64,000 nt of DNA from contig JAFMLE010000006.1 in the NCBI GenBank assembly GCA_017852395.1, forward strand, positions 1 through 64,000. The letters run 5' to 3'. Under the pieces are notes generated by a model that ran no database searches, was not told the origin of the DNA, and was given only the letters and a program-made list of their open reading frames with translations. This DNA comes from Flavobacteriaceae bacterium. Its GTDB lineage: Bacteria > Bacteroidota > Bacteroidia > Flavobacteriales > Flavobacteriaceae. Made by a program: the position numbers and the translations under genes. Below, one piece after another: positions 1 through 8,747 of the stretch; within the stretch, counting starts at the first letter, position 1, and every line of letters begins with the position of its first letter.

Positions 1-1805
1 GCTACGGTTTCGCCATAATTAATTTCGAGTTCTAAATCAATGGCTTTGATTTCTTGTTCGAGCAGGGCGATCTCTTGTTCGATTTTATGGAGTTGGTTTT
101 GGGCTTTTTTAAGGGCTTTTTGATCTTTATAAATGGTGTTATTGGCCGGTTTTTGCGTTTTGGGTTTTTTGTCCCTAAGGTCAATCTCGTTAAGATTTTT
201 TATTTTTTTACTTTCCAAATACCCTTCGAGCCCCCCTAGATATTCTTTGATATTACCCGATTTGAACTCAAATACACGATCACACAGGCCTTCTAAAAAA
301 TCACGATCGTGCGAAACTAATATCAGGGTACCTTCAAATTTAAGAAGGGCTTCTTTGAGCACTTTCTTGGCCATGATGTCTAAGTGGTTGGTGGGCTCAT
401 CCATCACCAAAACGTTAAACGGTTGTAGGAGGAGTTTGCAAAGTGCCAGGCGGTTTCTTTCGCCGCCGGATAAAACGGAAACTTTTTTTTCTACGGCTTC
501 ATTTTGAAACAAAAAAGCCCCCAACATGTCTCTAACGGCGGGGCGTTTGTCGGGTGCTGCAGCATCCAGGGCCGTGTCCAAAACGGTTTTGTCCATGTCG
601 AGTTGCTGGGCCTGATTTTGAGCAAAATAGCCCAACATGACATTGTGCCCCAATTGCAACTGCCCGTCATGATCCAAGGTGTTGACCAGGATTTTGGCCA
701 AGGTGGTTTTTCCTTGCCCATTTTGGCCTACAAAAGCAATTTTGCTTCCTCTTTCGATTAACAAATTGACCTGTTTTAGCACTTGATGATCTCCATACGC
801 TTTGCCAATATTGTGTGCTTCGACAACTACTTTTCCGGGTTGTTTGCTTAGGGGAAAATGGATGGAAAAGGTTTGGGTGTCTTCGGGATCAATTTCGATT
901 CGTTCAATTTTATCGAGTTTTTTGATCAATGATTGGGCCATACTCGCTTTGGTGGCTTTGGCTCTAAAGCGTTCAATGAGTTTTTCGGTTTGCTCGACTT
1001 GTTTGTCTTGGTTTTTCTTCGCCGCCAGTTGTTGTTCTCGAAGTACGGCACGCAGCTCGAGATATGCGGAGTAGGACTTTTTGAAGTCAAAAAGTTGTTT
1101 GCTTACCAACTCCATGGTTCGGTTGGTTACTTGATTGAGAAAGGTGATGTCGTGTGAGACCAACAATACAGCCCCTTTATACTTACTCAGAAAACCTTCG
1201 AGCCAGAGAATGGCTTCGATATCTAGGTGGTTGGTAGGTTCGTCAAGGAGCAGAAGATCATTTTCTTGCAGCAACAACTTGGCCAATTCGATGCGCATTC
1301 GCCATCCGCCCGAAAAACTCGAAGTTTGTCGATCAAAGGTTTCTTGATCAAAACCCAGGCCGTTGAGGATTCGAGCCGTTGCTGCTTGGTAGGTATAGCC
1401 GCCCAAAAGCTCATATCGACTGGTGAGTTCTCCTTGGTCAATAATGAGTTGTGTATAGGCTTCGCTTTCATAATCGGTACGTTGAAGCAGTTGGTTGTTT
1501 ATGTCTTCTAGCGTTGCTTCGACCTCCAAAATTTCTGTAAAGGCCTGATAGGCTTCTTGAAGAACGGTTCTGCCTTCTTCAAAATCGAGGTCTTGCGGCA
1601 GGTAACCGATGTGGCAATTTTTGTCGTAAGCGAGTGTTCCAGAAAAGTTGGTTTGTTCTTTGGCCAACAAACGTAAAAGGGTGGATTTTCCGGCGCCATT
1701 TTTGCCTATTAAACCAATTCGATCTCCAGAACCTACTCGAAATGAAATCTCATCAAATAGGGTTTCACCTCCAAAGGCAACACTGAGTTTTTGTACCGTA
1801 AGCAT
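1..1805 (-). CDS. ABC-F family ATP-binding protein, partial (C-terminus beyond window)
   Basis: Translation from ATG at 1805 stays open to the window edge (about 601 codons), so the 3' end is missing. Two ABC ATPase domains are visible. The first has Walker A GKNGAGKST near residue 35, signature SFSGGWRMR and Walker B LLLLDEPTNHLD. The second has Walker A GQNGQGKTT, signature LSGGERNRL and Walker B VLVMDEPTNHLD. There are no membrane segments, and a charged linker lies between the domains, as in soluble ABC-F proteins (Uup/EttA/YheS type). A lysine/glutamine-rich, probably coiled-coil C-terminal tail begins near residue 535 and resembles Uup. ABC-F proteins act on ribosomes during translation; the exact subgroup is not decided. 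It lies just downstream of the FAD oxidoreductase gene with 11 bases between them, so co-transcription is likely. Confidence 0.9.
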   Translation of the reverse strand, partial: MLTVQKLSVAFGGETLFDEISFRVGSGDRIGLIGKNGAGKSTLLRLLAKEQTNFSGTLAYDKNCHIGYLPQDLDFEEGRTVLQEAYQAFTEILEVEATLEDINNQLLQRTDYESEAYTQLIIDQGELTSRYELLGGYTYQAATARILNGLGFDQETFDRQTSSFSGGWRMRIELAKLLLQENDLLLLDEPTNHLDIEAILWLEGFLSKYKGAVLLVSHDITFLNQVTNRTMELVSKQLFDFKKSYSAYLELRAVLREQQLAAKKNQDKQVEQTEKLIERFRAKATKASMAQSLIKKLDKIERIEIDPEDTQTFSIHFPLSKQPGKVVVEAHNIGKAYGDHQVLKQVNLLIERGSKIAFVGQNGQGKTTLAKILVNTLDHDGQLQLGHNVMLGYFAQNQAQQLDMDKTVLDTALDAAAPDKRPAVRDMLGAFLFQNEAVEKKVSVLSGGERNRLALCKLLLQPFNVLVMDEPTNHLDIMAKKVLKEALLKFEGTLILVSHDRDFLEGLCDRVFEFKSGNIKEYLGGLEGYLESKKIKNLNEIDLRDKKPKTQKPANNTIYKDQKALKKAQNQLHKIEQEIALLEQEIKAIDLELEINYGETV

Positions 1806-1816
1806 ACGCGAAGATA

Positions 1817-2860
1817 TTAGCTTGAAGGCAGCTGCGCAAATCTACTTATAGATACTTCTTGGGGTAAACTTTTTTCTTCAAAAACAAATTGATACAGCCA
1901 TTTTGCCAACAAAGGTGCCATCAGCCCTCCTCGGGTTCCCAAACCATTAAAGACATGAAGCTGGTGGTGTTTGGGATGCGTTCCTAGGAGGGGACGTCGA
2001 TCGATCACGGTAGGGCGAACTCCTGCCATATGGCCCACAATTTGGTAGGGTACGCGAACCATTTGATTTAATTTTTTTTCTAACCAAATTCGATCTTTTT
2101 GTGTTGGTTGGTCGTTTTTTTGTGTCCAGTTAAAACTGGCGCCAACCCAAAAGTGTTGTGCGTCGACAGGGGCAATAAAAATGGGACCCTTCCAAATTGC
2201 ATTTTTTGGTAGCTGTTCGCTTCTGATCAACAACATTTCTCCTTTGGTGCCCGTAAGCGGTAAGTCGCCAAACCACGGGTTGTTTTTTAATTGATATCCT
2301 TCACAAAAGAAAAGGTGATCGTAGGAGACACCATTGTATTTTGGTTGGGCCGTGGAAAGATTAAGTTTGCTGTGGTCAAAATAGGCCTCAGTATATTGGT
2401 TTCCAAGAAACCGGGTGTAGCCGTTGATTAGCATTTGAATGTTTAGACGTCCAACGCCCAGCAAACGACCATATCCATTTGGGGCAAAAAACGGGCTTGT
2501 TGTTGAAGCTTGAATTTTGGCTTCTAGAAATGGTGCCAGGCTGGGGTGGTCTGCCGCTACCATCCAATCATTGGCTTCGGCAGGCGTGTTGAAAACGCGA
2601 TGTATGGGTAAGGGTTCAAATAATTTTTGTTGCAATACATCTTCTAGTGTGCGATAAAATGGAAGGGCATAGTCGATGAATAGGCTGCTTTTCCAAGCTG
2701 CGGTGTATCTTTTTAGTACCGTCGGGTTGAGAATTCCTGCGGCTACTATTGAGGCGCCTTTTTTTTTAACCGAAATAAGGTCTACAGCAACGTCGTGGGT
2801 CCTTAGATGTTCGGCCATTGCTATGGCTGCCAACCCGCTTCCTACAATTAAACACCGCAT
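1817..2860 (-). CDS. FAD-dependent oxidoreductase, DAO family
   Basis: About 347 residues from ATG at 2860. The N-terminus carries a dinucleotide-binding motif (CLIVGSGLAAIAMAEHL, a GxGxxA variant), and the C-terminus has the family hallmarks VRPTVIDRRPLLG and GLGTRGGLMAPLLA, typical of D-amino-acid-oxidase-like flavoenzymes (DadA, ThiO, MnmC C-terminal-like). Substrate is unknown. An in-frame TTG at 2884 would add eight residues, but it lies inside the upstream terminator hairpin region and its product would not begin at the usual beta strand, so the ATG is preferred. The ABC-F gene follows closely on the same strand. Confidence 0.8.
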   Translation of the reverse strand: MRCLIVGSGLAAIAMAEHLRTHDVAVDLISVKKKGASIVAAGILNPTVLKRYTAAWKSSLFIDYALPFYRTLEDVLQQKLFEPLPIHRVFNTPAEANDWMVAADHPSLAPFLEAKIQASTTSPFFAPNGYGRLLGVGRLNIQMLINGYTRFLGNQYTEAYFDHSKLNLSTAQPKYNGVSYDHLFFCEGYQLKNNPWFGDLPLTGTKGEMLLIRSEQLPKNAIWKGPIFIAPVDAQHFWVGASFNWTQKNDQPTQKDRIWLEKKLNQMVRVPYQIVGHMAGVRPTVIDRRPLLGTHPKHHQLHVFNGLGTRGGLMAPLLAKWLYQFVFEEKSLPQEVSISRFAQLPSS

Positions 2861-2881
2861 TTTTTTTTGAACGAATTTAGT

Positions 2882-2908
2882 CAAAAAAAAACGCTGCTAA
2901 AAGCAGCG
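2882..2908 (-). terminator. Rho-independent terminator after gldN
   Basis: On the minus strand a CGCTGC / GCAGCG stem (plus-strand 2892-2897 and 2903-2908, five-base loop) is followed by nine T residues. It lies 15 bases past the gldN stop and just before the FAD oxidoreductase start, so it separates the gld block from the next unit. Confidence 0.85.
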
Positions 2909-2923
2909 CTTTATTGAACCTTT

Positions 2924-3826
2924 TTAGTTGTTCCACATATCTTGTTCAAAATCACGAATGGTGGCTTTGATTCTTTCGGATTCCAACAATTGCCTTAGCG
3001 CGTCTTCGAAAATATAATCTTTGACTTGGCGATCTTCATAGATGTTTTCTTCTTTATAGATGATCGAGTTAAACCTACGCGCATTGAGCATGGCATCATA
3101 GGTGATGGGCTGTGAAGAATTTCTGGCATTGAAAACTTTGTTTTTATTCAATGATTGTCTTGAGTCGGGGAACCATACCCAAAACAATTCGACCAATTCT
3201 TCTTGATCGTTGCCCGCAGACTTGATCGCTACATCGGGTGCTACAGGGCAAATGCCCAGTAAACGGTAACGCATTTCTCCAAGTCTTTTGTTAAAATACC
3301 AAGTGCCTTTGATGCGATACTGTCTAATTTCTGCTGATGTAATTCGTCGGGTTTCAATGTACTCTGCATCGACATAGCCAACGGCATTGAATTGTTCATA
3401 ACCCGCGTCAATGGTGTCTACGTTGACTAAGCGCTCTTGAATGTCTTTGTAAGTAAGTTTTTCAAGGAAATATGCAGACTTGTAAACTTCTTTAATCTTG
3501 CCTTTGCTCAAATCTCTTGTAAGCACATCAAAGAGTGATCGTCGATCAGGGCCTAAGTTGAGGGTATCTGTAGGATAATAGTATGGGAAATTGATGCGTT
3601 CGTCAAGATCAATAATTTCCCAAACGGTTTTGGACCACAGTACATCTCTATCATCGATATACCCATACGCCAAGGGTGCTTCGTCATTGGCCGCTAGTTG
3701 TGCTTCGTTGAGTTGGCCCACTTCTTGGGGGACACGTGCGTTGAGCAAATTGGCTTGACTCCATAGTGTACTGGAAAAACCAAGTACTAAAGCAGTTACC
3801 ATTACGAAGGGTTTGATCGCATTCAT
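2924..3826 (-). CDS. gldN: Gliding motility / type IX secretion protein GldN
   Basis: 300 residues with a signal peptide (about 24 residues, ending near LWSQ), consistent with a periplasmic protein. GldN works with the lipoprotein GldK in a periplasmic ring of the type IX secretion system, which exports adhesins and enzymes across the outer membrane and supports gliding. Identification rests on the overall sequence type (DDRDVLWSKTVWEIIDLDERINFP region near residues 58-82) and on its place as the last gene of gldK-L-M-N. It begins 11 bases after gldM and is followed by a strong terminator. Length matches the family (about 290-340). Confidence 0.93.
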   Translation of the reverse strand: MNAIKPFVMVTALVLGFSSTLWSQANLLNARVPQEVGQLNEAQLAANDEAPLAYGYIDDRDVLWSKTVWEIIDLDERINFPYYYPTDTLNLGPDRRSLFDVLTRDLSKGKIKEVYKSAYFLEKLTYKDIQERLVNVDTIDAGYEQFNAVGYVDAEYIETRRITSAEIRQYRIKGTWYFNKRLGEMRYRLLGICPVAPDVAIKSAGNDQEELVELFWVWFPDSRQSLNKNKVFNARNSSQPITYDAMLNARRFNSIIYKEENIYEDRQVKDYIFEDALRQLLESERIKATIRDFEQDMWNN

Positions 3827-3837
3827 GTTTGCAGGTT

Positions 3838-5421
3838 TTAGTTGACTATCTCACAAATTACAGGAGATATTTTTTTGAATTTATAATTGGGATTCTTGGG
3901 GTTTTGAACCTTAATATCAAAAATTTGTACGGACTCACCGGCGCGTGCACGTCTAAGAGCACTTTTGGCTTGTGCATTGAGTTTATCACCACGAACTGTG
4001 ATCGTAGGTTGTCCAGGAACTTTAAATTTAAAACTTACGGTTTCTAAAGTAATATCAAAATCAAAATCTTCTAAAACAGCACCGATAGATGCAATTTCTA
4101 AACTGGATTTTGGTATGGTGATGTTTCCTGTTTGTTTACGTACAGTTCCTTGCGGTGCAGGAATATCTTTAATTCTAAATTTGGTATTGGTCGATACACG
4201 CTGGCCGTCGGGCAGCACACCACTGGCTGATATACTTACTTCTCTACCCATACCTGGAATCATAACGTATTTACTCCCGCGGGACTTTTTTAGACCGGGT
4301 GCTGAGGCATTTACTTTACTATCCGGAATCCCTGGAATAGAAATGGTCATTGGGTTTTCTACACCGCGATAGACCACGTTCATTTTATCGGCAGAGATAA
4401 CCGCTGAGTTGGGTTTTGAAATGACTGCAAAACTTTGATCTACCGGTATTTTGGATTCGACACCCTCATTGAGGAATACCAAGTTACCCTTCAACACATG
4501 ATCGCCAGGATTGCCTGCCATCACATTGAGTTTGATACCTCCGGGTATGAGTTCATAGTCGGATTCTTCGAGTTTGATACCATCAAGTTCTAGCTCTACA
4601 GAATTGGGGTTTTGTGCCCCACCTTTGCGGCCTAAAATTACACTTCCATCAAAAGTTTCACCTTGATAATAAGCGCCTTTTTCTGTTTTGAGTAGTGTGA
4701 TGTAATTTGACTCGGTAACTCCCGATTCACGCTCTAACTCTTGTCCCAAAAGGGTTGCCAGAACATCGCTTTCGGTGAGTCGTATGTCGTTTTGCATCAT
4801 GGTAAGTTTGGCCAAAGATGATACAAGTGGAAATCCTTCAAAATTGTAAGACAACCACGATTGGTCTTGCCCATCCTTGTTTTGAATGTTGTTGTTTTGA
4901 TCTCCGGTAAAAAATCGTTCTTCTACCAAGTCAATATACTGTGGGTATTGGCTTCCGAAAACTTGGATAACGGTACCCCGATATTGTTTGATCATTTCTA
5001 CAAAGGCTTTGCCTTCCTCAGAAAGGCCACTGGCATCAAAAAAGATTAGATCCAATTCTTCACCTTTGTCCATCTGGGCATACTCTTTGAGGTCTGGATC
5101 TTTTTCGCGTTGTTTGGCTGTTATCTGATTTTTTATTTCAGAAATTTTATCGTAGAATTCGTTCGAAACTCTTTTGATTTCAGTTGCAGTGCGGTCATGA
5201 CCAATCCATTTACCTTCTTTTTCGCTCGCATTGGTGGCGATTTTTTGGTAATAAATTTGGTTACCACTGTCTACACGTTGGTTGGCGCTTTTGAGTTTGA
5301 CAAACATTTGGCCAAATCCGTCCAGTACCTCTTTACTAACATTAAGGGCCAACATGGTGATAAACACCAAGTACATCAAACTGATGAGTTTCTGCCTGGG
5401 GGTTTCTTTTGCTCCTGCCAT
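3838..5421 (-). CDS. gldM: Gliding motility / type IX secretion motor protein GldM
   Basis: 527 residues. A short cytoplasmic start (MAGAKETPRQKLISLMYLV) runs into a single membrane helix at about residues 12-30 (LISLMYLVFITMLALNV), followed by a long periplasmic part. This is the GldM/PorM plan: its helix packs in the GldL ring and the periplasmic domains transmit proton-motive-force-driven motion to GldK/GldN. Length is typical (about 510-530). The gene sits between gldL and gldN with 9- and 11-base gaps, which fits one operon. Confidence 0.95.
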   Translation of the reverse strand: MAGAKETPRQKLISLMYLVFITMLALNVSKEVLDGFGQMFVKLKSANQRVDSGNQIYYQKIATNASEKEGKWIGHDRTATEIKRVSNEFYDKISEIKNQITAKQREKDPDLKEYAQMDKGEELDLIFFDASGLSEEGKAFVEMIKQYRGTVIQVFGSQYPQYIDLVEERFFTGDQNNNIQNKDGQDQSWLSYNFEGFPLVSSLAKLTMMQNDIRLTESDVLATLLGQELERESGVTESNYITLLKTEKGAYYQGETFDGSVILGRKGGAQNPNSVELELDGIKLEESDYELIPGGIKLNVMAGNPGDHVLKGNLVFLNEGVESKIPVDQSFAVISKPNSAVISADKMNVVYRGVENPMTISIPGIPDSKVNASAPGLKKSRGSKYVMIPGMGREVSISASGVLPDGQRVSTNTKFRIKDIPAPQGTVRKQTGNITIPKSSLEIASIGAVLEDFDFDITLETVSFKFKVPGQPTITVRGDKLNAQAKSALRRARAGESVQIFDIKVQNPKNPNYKFKKISPVICEIVN

Positions 5422-5430
5422 GCTTGAAAA

Positions 5431-6075
5431 TTATTGTTTGTTCATTGCAGACAACATGCCGCCATAGACTTTGTTAAGGTTGGCTAAGTTTGCAGATAGT
5501 GACTCCATTTGTGCACGTAGCTGCTCGGCATTTTGAGCTACTTGAGCATTAAATTGTGTATGATCCCCAGCAGCAGTGACTTGAGCAGCATATAAACTGT
5601 TGAGTTGTTCTAGTTGTCCGGCAGCTTGAGTAAGCTGATCTGCATAACTCTGGGATGAAGAAGCAGCGTTTGCTGCAGGTGTTAGTGCTTGTGCAGAAGC
5701 TTCTAAATTTTTTATACTCTTGGTCAAATTGTTCATTAGGGCTACATCCAGCTTGGCTTCTTTCATAATTTCATCAATTTTAGATGAAAGTGAATCGCCA
5801 CCTCCGCTTGCTGGAGTTTTTGAACCACCTTTTAGTTTTTTTACAAAGTCATCATGCTCTTCTTTGATTTCTCCCGTGTTAAGCGCAGATACCGTAAAGA
5901 TGAGTGCTTCGGTACCAAGCCCTAATCCAAGTACCAATCCACCTGTAATAGGACCGATTTCGAGGTGAAGAATTTTAAATAGTGCACCGATGATTACTAC
6001 GGCGCCCCCTAAGCCAAAAAGCATATGCATCGCGATCTTACTTCTTAGTCGTTTTTGTAATAGTTTATCGTTCAT
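5431..6075 (-). CDS. gldL: Gliding motility / type IX secretion motor protein GldL
   Basis: 214 residues with two N-terminal membrane helices (about 15-33 and 41-62) joined by a short loop, then a soluble helical domain. The first helix ends in GALFKILHL and the second contains Glu56 (GLGTEALIF). Charged residues of this kind in the GldL membrane part are required for proton-driven rotation in the studied homologues. GldL pentamers form the stator around a GldM dimer. The C-terminal half is rich in Ala, Gln and Asn with heptad-like spacing. Confidence 0.94.
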   Translation of the reverse strand: MNDKLLQKRLRSKIAMHMLFGLGGAVVIIGALFKILHLEIGPITGGLVLGLGLGTEALIFTVSALNTGEIKEEHDDFVKKLKGGSKTPASGGGDSLSSKIDEIMKEAKLDVALMNNLTKSIKNLEASAQALTPAANAASSSQSYADQLTQAAGQLEQLNSLYAAQVTAAGDHTQFNAQVAQNAEQLRAQMESLSANLANLNKVYGGMLSAMNKQ

Positions 6076-6113
6076 TACGTATTGATTTTTGTTTTAACTA
6101 AATTAAATAAATA

Positions 6114-7490
6114 TTATTTTATTTTCACCTTAGCGGTACCAAGGTAATCTTGTACCGTTCTAAAGCCAATAAAACTTCGTGCGGTATCCTTGTATTCGTA
6201 ATCACGAGAACTGACACGTAGGTAATAGGCAACATCTTTCCAAGATCCACCTCGAACCACTTTTCTACTTTCTTCTTCGATAGACATGTTTGGACTCAAG
6301 GAGGACACATATTCATAGGCATTGGAGTCATAGGAAGAGCTGGTCCATTCGGCGACATTTCCTGCCATATTAAACAGGTTGTAGTCGTTAGGGAGGTAGG
6401 ATTTGGCCTCTACAGTGTATACGGCCTGGTCAGCCGCATAGTCCCCCCTTAGGGGCTTGAAGTTGGCTAAGAAGCACCCGCGGTCATTGAGCAGATAAGG
6501 GCCTCCCCATGGATAGACTCCAGAAGGGATCCCTCCGCGAGCGGCGTATTCCCACTCGGCTTCGCTGGGCAATCTAAATTTGTTTACCAACGGTTTGTTT
6601 TTGGAGCGTTGGTAACTGTTTTTATAGTGTGTACGCCAGTTACAAAAAGCCACGGCTTGTTTCCAAGAAACCCCGACAACGGGATAGTCTTGATAAGCAG
6701 GGTGAGAAAAATAATCGTTGTGCATGGGCTCGTTGTAGGAGTATACAAAATCTTTGATCCATACAGTTGTGTCAGGATATATTTGAATCTCTTCTTTTTT
6801 GATGAAAGGAGTACGATCAATAAACTGGGTTCGCGTACGTTGTGATTCTCTGGCTGCCCCTTCGGCATCAAACCAGGTAAATTGGTACACCAGTTTTGAC
6901 ACATCAAGTTTCATTTCACCGTCATACCAAAACTGAGGGGGCAGGTACATGGAGTCCATTACTTCGGCATAGGCTTGGTCTGGATAGTCTTGGGTTGCCC
7001 ATTGAATAGAGTTGTCCCAATTGAGCGCGCGCCCAGCATAACTATCTTCACTGATGTCATAATAGTTTTGGCGCATGTATTTTTGAAATTCGGATAAATC
7101 TGCTGTGTCAGCATCCTTAAAGGCATATTCACCAATTCCGTCTTGATTGTCTTCACCGAGTTCTAGTTCTTCGGCTTTTCGCGCCAGTAAGGCAAGGGTG
7201 ACCGAATCTTTTACCCAATACACAAATTGCTTGTATTCACTATTGGTGATTTCGGTTTCATCCATATAAAAGGATGGTACTGTTACAGAACGTGCAGGCG
7301 CGTTTTGGAGTTGGGCAACGTCTTCGTCCGATTTACCCATGATATAAGACCCTCCTTCTACGAGAGTCATGCCATAGGGTTTTTCGGGAAACCATTTTTT
7401 TTGCCGAACACCTATAAGTTCTCCTCTATTCTTGTTGCCACAACTGGCTAACGTTAGAAGAGCTATAAGAAAAAGAACTACTCTTTTCAT
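6114..7490 (-). CDS. gldK: Gliding motility / type IX secretion lipoprotein GldK
   Basis: 458 residues from the ATG at 7490. This start gives a clear lipoprotein signal peptide (MKRVVLFLIALLTLASC, Cys17), so an in-frame ATG at 7568 with 26 extra polar residues is less likely. The mature part has the formylglycine-generating-enzyme fold (VEGGSYIMGKSDED near residue 45, EAEWEYAARGG, NVAEWTSSSYD, RVVRGGSWKD), which in GldK serves a structural role. GldK forms the outer-membrane-associated ring with GldN. It is the first gld gene after the arginase-like gene. Confidence 0.94.
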   Translation of the reverse strand: MKRVVLFLIALLTLASCGNKNRGELIGVRQKKWFPEKPYGMTLVEGGSYIMGKSDEDVAQLQNAPARSVTVPSFYMDETEITNSEYKQFVYWVKDSVTLALLARKAEELELGEDNQDGIGEYAFKDADTADLSEFQKYMRQNYYDISEDSYAGRALNWDNSIQWATQDYPDQAYAEVMDSMYLPPQFWYDGEMKLDVSKLVYQFTWFDAEGAARESQRTRTQFIDRTPFIKKEEIQIYPDTTVWIKDFVYSYNEPMHNDYFSHPAYQDYPVVGVSWKQAVAFCNWRTHYKNSYQRSKNKPLVNKFRLPSEAEWEYAARGGIPSGVYPWGGPYLLNDRGCFLANFKPLRGDYAADQAVYTVEAKSYLPNDYNLFNMAGNVAEWTSSSYDSNAYEYVSSLSPNMSIEEESRKVVRGGSWKDVAYYLRVSSRDYEYKDTARSFIGFRTVQDYLGTAKVKIK

Positions 7491-7595
7491 GGACTTTTCA
7501 ATTGTCAATATACTATAATCTAGTTTTTTAAAACTATTTATACCAAACATTTTTTGGTTATCATTCATTTTTAAGATTTGGGGAGATTACAAATA

Positions 7596-8744
7596 TCATA
7601 TTCTTTTCATTGCCTTCCACCATCTTTCTGGTAAAATATCACTACAAGCCATTTTGTAATCTTTTTGCGTGCAAGGTAATAACGTACTTCTTGAAGTTTT
7701 ATTATCTAAATAATTTTCATTGGTAACATTTATCCACCAGCGTTTACTTTTTTCGCTTTGAAAAAAGACCAATTCAAAATCAGATAAGGTTACGGTGTAG
7801 CGTTTAAAGCCTTGGCTGGTCAAAACGGGGTATTCATTGAAACGGTTCGCAACCCCCTCAATAAAATACCAAATGGTTTGTGCGAGTAGCTTGTGAAAGA
7901 GTTGAGAATTGGGCAATTCGAACAGTCCAAACAAGGATACCCGATCACTTAATCCACTATAACGCGCGAGCGTACAAAGGGCTCTTCCATCGATTCCATT
8001 GGGTTCGCCTTGTTGAAAAAGACCTGTGGCTTGCGCATTGAGAACTTTCATATCCACGCCGACTATATCGGCATCGCGCAGCAAGGGTTCTACTTCTTTC
8101 AAATCGTCTAGAAAGGCTCCTAATCGAAAACTTTCAAAAAATAGTTTTTCCATCAAATCGAGTTCTTCTTGAGCGATCAGATAAGATTGATACCCAATGT
8201 TGGTATAGTTTTGAAGGTAATTAGGTTGCTCCATTATGATTTTGCTCATGTAAGATCTTCCTGAAATTAATTCTTCTTCTTGAGAAAAATCAAATCGATT
8301 GTCTACCGATACAATATTGATCAATTGATTTGAAGTCTCAAATGACCGATACATCGGATAGATCATGTCATGACTACCACCAATAAGGACTGGGATGATG
8401 TTGCGTTGTCTAAGGCTTAGGCAAATATCGGTTAGCGCATGGTAGGTGTCGTTAGCGGTGGCACCATTGGGAAGATTGCCCAAATCACAAACAGATACGG
8501 GCCAATTGCCTGGATAGAGCTGGTAAAACGCCTTTCTAAAACCTTCCAAATCATAGGTGGTTGTTTCAAAATAAGAATTGCGGATTTCAGAAACGCCAAT
8601 GAGGGCAATTCGAGTGTCTTTAAGCTCTGGAAAGCCTTGTTTTTGGGTATGAATTTTGATGTTTTTGCCAAGAACTTGAGGAGGAAGCAGGGCCACACTA
8701 TGCAGCAAGTTGTCATCGACCGGTTGTAACAATTCTAGGCTCAT
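7596..8744 (-). CDS. Arginase/formimidoylglutamase-fold protein with incomplete metal site
   Basis: 382 residues of ureohydrolase type. The GGSHD motif (IGGSHDMIYP, about residue 123) keeps the first metal-binding His. The next motif, normally DAHxD, reads VDNRFDF, so the second ligand His is Arg. The last motif, normally SxDxDxxDP, reads VGVDMKVLN, so the second Asp is Lys and the DP is lost. Two of six usual manganese ligands are therefore missing, which suggests that the protein is not a standard arginase. It sits between topA (3 bases downstream of the topA stop in transcription order) and gldK, and may be co-transcribed with the gld genes. Function unknown. Confidence 0.8.
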   Translation of the reverse strand: MSLELLQPVDDNLLHSVALLPPQVLGKNIKIHTQKQGFPELKDTRIALIGVSEIRNSYFETTTYDLEGFRKAFYQLYPGNWPVSVCDLGNLPNGATANDTYHALTDICLSLRQRNIIPVLIGGSHDMIYPMYRSFETSNQLINIVSVDNRFDFSQEEELISGRSYMSKIIMEQPNYLQNYTNIGYQSYLIAQEELDLMEKLFFESFRLGAFLDDLKEVEPLLRDADIVGVDMKVLNAQATGLFQQGEPNGIDGRALCTLARYSGLSDRVSLFGLFELPNSQLFHKLLAQTIWYFIEGVANRFNEYPVLTSQGFKRYTVTLSDFELVFFQSEKSKRWWINVTNENYLDNKTSRSTLLPCTQKDYKMACSDILPERWWKAMKRI

Positions 8745-8747
8745 CGA

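Noticed and set aside
504-761. Plus-strand open frames opposite the ABC-F gene and many similar frames opposite other genes
   Set aside because: They are antisense shadows of well-supported genes, without promoter signals or recognisable protein features.
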